Shown one piece after another: positions 12,650 to 15,072 of a stretch of DNA of 15,072 nucleotides. The stretch covers positions 1-15,072 of the forward strand of contig CAZRML010000009.1 in assembly GCA_964601205.1 (NCBI GenBank), given 5' to 3'. Positions within the stretch are counted from its first letter, which is position 1, and every line of letters starts with the position of its first letter. The stretch is from JAQVEM01 sp964601205. GTDB lineage: Bacteria > Actinomycetota > Humimicrobiia > Humimicrobiales > Humimicrobiaceae. A program made the position numbers and the translations under genes. The notes beneath the pieces are model-generated. The model made no database searches and was not told where the DNA came from. It worked only from the letters and a program-made list of their open reading frames with translations.

Positions 12650-13603
12650 ATGAAAATTAAAACTGTATCATCCAGGCTGTTGTTTATTTTTCTTACAGCT
12701 GTTTTAATGTTCGGGATGATTTTTAGCGGGTGTGCAGCTCGCTCGGATTTCGTAGAAGAAGTATCGGAAGAAGCAGAAATGCCAGTCCCAGATGAAAAGT
12801 TAGCACTTGAAACTCCGGAAGTCGATATGGATGTTGCAGAAGAGCAAACCGCAGAAGCACGTGAGTCAGAAGCTGCATATAATAATGAAGCACAGTATGG
12901 TGATACTGCTGTTGCAGGAGAAAGGAAAGTAATTAAAACTGCCTATATTGATATTGAGATTGAGAGTGGCAAGTTTGAGGAGGCCATGTTTGAATTAACT
13001 GCTCTTGCCGAGCAGAATGGTGGATTTGTTGCCAGAAGTGAAAGTTATTCTGATTCAGAAGGTAATCTAACCAGCGGCTATATTACTATAAGAGTGCCTT
13101 CAAACAAATATAATTCTGCACTGGACAAGATTAAAGCGATGGGTACCATTAAGAGTATTTCAAGTTCCGGCCAGGATATAACCCAGGAATATGTTGACCT
13201 TGAAAGCAGGCTAAGAAATTATCAGGCTCAGGAAGAAGTTCTTCTTGACCTGATGGCCCAGTCAAAGAGAGTTAGCGACAGCCTTGAAGTACAGAAGGAG
13301 CTGAACAATGTACAGGGAGAAATTGAGGTAATCAAAGGAAGGATGAATTATCTGGATAATATGGTATCCTTTTCTACTATTGATGTTTATTTTCATGAAC
13401 CGGAGCCCATAAAGACTGCATCTGACTGGGGATTTGTGCAGGCATTAAAAAGAGGTTTAAGGGGAGCCGTTACTGCTTTTAACTGGATGATAATGGCGCT
13501 TATAGCAACTGCTCCGGTATGGATTGTAATAGGAATACTATTGATTATAATATGGCAGATTATAAGAGCAAGAAAGAGAAGAGCAGGAAAGGAGAAAAAG
13601 TAA
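12650..13603 (+). CDS. DUF4349 domain lipoprotein
   Basis: This 317-residue protein has a lipoprotein signal peptide with Phe-Ser-Gly-Cys (Cys 28), an acidic linker rich in Glu, Ala and Pro (about 30-90), and then the DUF4349 domain (about 92-305). The domain includes a first strand-helix unit (VIKTAYIDIEIESGKFEEA), the GGFVARS strand, GYITIRVPSNKYNSALDKI (143-161), the GQDITQEYVDLESRLRNYQAQEE start of a helical hairpin (174-196), the coiled-coil return helix (about 205-236), and a C-terminal membrane segment (about 278-305) ending in a basic tail. The protein is thus anchored at both ends with the domain outside. The function of DUF4349 is not known to me. The ribosome-binding site GGGGAGGT is well placed. 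The YtxH gene starts one base after its stop. Confidence 0.9.
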   Translation: MKIKTVSSRLLFIFLTAVLMFGMIFSGCAARSDFVEEVSEEAEMPVPDEKLALETPEVDMDVAEEQTAEARESEAAYNNEAQYGDTAVAGERKVIKTAYIDIEIESGKFEEAMFELTALAEQNGGFVARSESYSDSEGNLTSGYITIRVPSNKYNSALDKIKAMGTIKSISSSGQDITQEYVDLESRLRNYQAQEEVLLDLMAQSKRVSDSLEVQKELNNVQGEIEVIKGRMNYLDNMVSFSTIDVYFHEPEPIKTASDWGFVQALKRGLRGAVTAFNWMIMALIATAPVWIVIGILLIIIWQIIRARKRRAGKEKK

Positions 13604-13604
13604 T

Positions 13605-13838
13605 ATGAGAAATTCTGATATATTTGGTTTTACTATGATTGTTTTAGGGCTGGGGATTATAACCGGGCTTCTGATAGCTCCGCGAAAGGGTGAAGAGACC
13701 AGGAAGATGCTGAGGGAGCATATGGAAGAATACTGCGGCAAGGCCGGTGAGTTTATTACTGAAAAAGCAGCAGAGATAAAAAAACAGGCAGGAAAATTTG
13801 AAGAAACATTAAAGGATAATTTAGAAGGAGCCGAGTAG
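13605..13838 (+). CDS. YtxH-like small membrane protein
   Basis: The 77 residues show one membrane segment (about 7-25), then the motif GLLIAPRKGEETRKMLREH (21-39) that is characteristic of YtxH proteins, followed by a long amphipathic Lys/Glu/Ala-rich helix (40-77). In Firmicutes ytxH is associated with general stress regulons; here only family membership is supported. The ATG lies one base after the DUF4349 stop, and its AAAGGAGA ribosome-binding site (13588-13595) lies inside that gene, so the two are surely co-transcribed and probably translationally coupled. Confidence 0.85.
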   Translation: MRNSDIFGFTMIVLGLGIITGLLIAPRKGEETRKMLREHMEEYCGKAGEFITEKAAEIKKQAGKFEETLKDNLEGAE

Positions 13839-13884
13839 CAGCTTTTGTATTAATTTAGCAGTAAGCATTTATTATTGTTTAAAA

Positions 13885-13923
13885 ATAAGCCCTTTGTAGC
13901 TGTTCAGTCTATAAAGGGCTTAT
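13885..13923 (+). terminator. Long 15-bp hairpin downstream of ytxH
   Basis: The arms 13885-13899 and 13909-13923 are complementary over 15 bp with one G-U pair (core AAGCCCTTT / AAAGGGCTT), enclosing a nine-base loop. It is the strongest hairpin I found in the window and lies 47 bp after the ytxH stop. On the plus strand the following bases are AAGCTTTAACC, so the T run of a classic terminator is missing. On the minus strand four T follow the stem. It may be a weak or bidirectional terminator or an RNA 3'-end stabiliser. Confidence 0.55.
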
Positions 13924-14128
13924 AAGCTTTAACCGGAGCCTTTAAGGATATTATCCATAAAAACTAATAACTGAATTTATCGTCCTGATAAGGAGTAAAA
14001 ATAATTAATATTGATAATATTGCTGTAATTATCATTTTTAACAATCTTTATAAAAACTATGTCTTAAACCTATTCTAAGTATTTTTAGATTACCCCCCGG
14101 CTTACAGAATGGCTCTACTCTATTTCAG

Positions 14129-14177
14129 AAATTACAGTAATTTTTATGTTTACCCGCGGTGATATAATTTATATAAT
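14129..14177 (+). promoter_or_regulatory. Operator-like dyad next to a tandem -10 promoter, upstream of the DUF1846 gene
   Basis: AAATTACAGTAATTT (14129-14143) is a perfect dyad with 7-bp arms around a central A. Five bases later TTTACC (14149-14154, four of six to TTGACA) stands 17 bp from TATAAT (14172-14177). A second TATAAT (14163-14168) is preceded by TG to make an extended -10 (14160-14168). The arrangement looks like a regulated promoter, with the dyad just upstream of the -35 box. Confidence 0.45.
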
Positions 14178-14342
14178 GGCTAAAGGGTTAAGTGAAATAG
14201 GGAAAAACCTTAAATTTAATTAATTTTATAATTTAGCAGTATTTTAAGGTCTATCATTAACAGGGATAACAGACAAAAATAATAATATATTTTTTGTTAA
14301 GAAATTATTATAAAATCATCAAAATAAAACATTTTAGGATTT

Positions 14343-15072
14343 ATGCCTGTGGGTAAAATAATAGGATTTGATAATGAAAAATATCTAAAAGAGCAGAGCC
14401 TGGCAATTCTTAAACGCATGGAGAAGTTTGATAGTAAACTTTATCTTGAGTTTGGAGGGAAGCTCTGCTTTGATTACCATGCAGCCAGAGTACTTCCGGG
14501 CTATGACCCGAATGTAAAAATACGCCTTCTGCAAACTCTGAAGGACAAAATTGATATTGTACTGTGTATTTATGCCGGCGATATTGAAAAGGGTAGAGTC
14601 AGAGGAGACTTTGGAATTACATATGATGCAGCAACATTTAAGCTAATTGACGATCTTCGAAGATGGGGATTGAATATCATTGCAGTTGTGATAACCCGAT
14701 TTAAAAATCAGGATCCTTCATTAATCTTTAAAAATAAACTGGAGCACAGGGGTATTAAGGTCTATCTGCACTATCCTATTAAAGGATACCCGGCAGATGT
14801 AGATACTATATGCAGCAGGGAAGGTTTTGGTAAAAATGAATATATTGAGACCAGCAGGAAAATTGTAGTGGTTACGGGTCCGGGTCCCGGTAGTGGTAAA
14901 CTTTCAGTGTGCCTTTCCCAGCTTTATCATGATTATAAAAAAGGGATTAACTCCGGTTATGCCAAATTTGAAACATTTCCTATATGGAATCTTCCGCTTA
15001 AGCATCCTGTAAACATTGCTTATGAAGCGGCAACTGCTGATATAGGAGACTTTAACCTTGTTGACCCGTATC
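14343..15072 (+). CDS. DUF1846 family protein, cut off by the window end
   Basis: From ATG 14343 the frame stays open to the last base, giving 243 residues of a family that is normally close to 500. The match to DUF1846 as I know it is strong throughout: IIGFDNEKYL (6-15), KLYLEFGGKLCFDYHAARVLPG (32-53), DIEKGRVRGDFGITYD (80-95), VYLHYPIKGYPADVD (140-154), GFGKNEYIETSR (161-172), the glycine-rich VVVTGPGPGSGK (175-186) and GYAKFETFPIWNLPLKHPVN (205-224). The GPGPGSGK resembles a P-loop and suggests nucleotide binding, but the function is not established. The start could instead be GTG 14349: TAGGA (14335-14339) is only three bases from the ATG but nine from the GTG. No coding neighbour lies within 500 bp upstream. 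Confidence 0.9.
   Translation, partial: MPVGKIIGFDNEKYLKEQSLAILKRMEKFDSKLYLEFGGKLCFDYHAARVLPGYDPNVKIRLLQTLKDKIDIVLCIYAGDIEKGRVRGDFGITYDAATFKLIDDLRRWGLNIIAVVITRFKNQDPSLIFKNKLEHRGIKVYLHYPIKGYPADVDTICSREGFGKNEYIETSRKIVVVTGPGPGSGKLSVCLSQLYHDYKKGINSGYAKFETFPIWNLPLKHPVNIAYEAATADIGDFNLVDPY

Larger units (their letters stand above)
13839..14342 (+). other. 504-bp gene-free stretch between ytxH and the DUF1846 gene
   Basis: I see no convincing protein gene on either strand. Besides the long hairpin, it holds a weak AT-only hairpin (GATAAT/ATTATC, 14013-14033) followed by five T (14035-14039), which resembles a poor terminator. A TAAGGAG at 13989-13995 has no proper reading frame after it. The dyad and promoter at 14129-14177 are listed separately. 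The leader from about 14184 to the start codon at 14343 is some 160 nt and shows no structure I recognise. Confidence 0.5.

Noticed and set aside
14176..14223. Fifteen-codon open frame starting with ATG GCT AAA in the DUF1846 leader
   Set aside because: Its ATG overlaps the -10 element, it has no ribosome-binding site, and such a short frame is expected by chance.

Overview
This is a low-GC bacterial window, rich in AGA/AGG arginine and ATA isoleucine codons. It carries ordinary bacterial core genes plus many envelope proteins, with four likely lipoproteins among about fifteen genes. The gene that follows thioredoxin reductase looks like CwlM, and the trxB-cwlM neighbourhood is typical of Actinobacteria. 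The nfnAB pair points to an anaerobe using ferredoxin and NADPH. A low-GC, anaerobic, deep-branching actinobacterial lineage is my best guess. A Firmicutes-like or other uncultured lineage is not excluded by gene content alone.

Layout. At 1-399 is the C-terminal end of a gene that may encode an M3-like metallopeptidase. At 655-1605 apt (adenine salvage, TTG start) is followed by a DUF1844 gene, which converges with and overlaps a minus-strand TIGR00725/LOG-type gene by 17 bp. At 2361-2597 is a small ribbon-helix-helix-like gene behind a strong, apparently duplicated sigma-70 promoter. At 2799-4907 trxB is followed by a cytoplasmic-looking CwlM homologue whose amidase domain has lost its zinc-binding histidines. 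At 5009-7386 are two lipoprotein genes. At 7472-9717 grpE, lemA and a TPM-domain lipoprotein gene form a tight cluster without dnaK or dnaJ. At 9729-9898 are a GC-rich palindrome and the decayed start of a CooC/MinD-type ATPase gene. At 10027-12414 are both subunits of the NADH-dependent ferredoxin:NADP+ oxidoreductase. At 12650-13838 a DUF4349 lipoprotein gene and a YtxH-like gene are almost fused. A 504-bp gene-free stretch with a long hairpin and an operator-like dyad then leads into a DUF1846 gene that runs off the end.

How the genes fit together. NfnAB interconverts NADH, reduced ferredoxin and NADPH, and TrxB consumes NADPH to reduce thioredoxin. The CwlM homologue would link peptidoglycan status to precursor synthesis if it works as in mycobacteria. 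LemA, the TPM protein, DUF4349, YtxH and the two other lipoproteins form a membrane and envelope set. I see no tRNA, rRNA, CRISPR array, insertion sequence or phage gene. The most notable observations are the pseudo-amidase beside trxB, the ATPase pseudogene remnant, and three regulatory architectures (at 2285-2324, 2657-2679 and 14129-14177).
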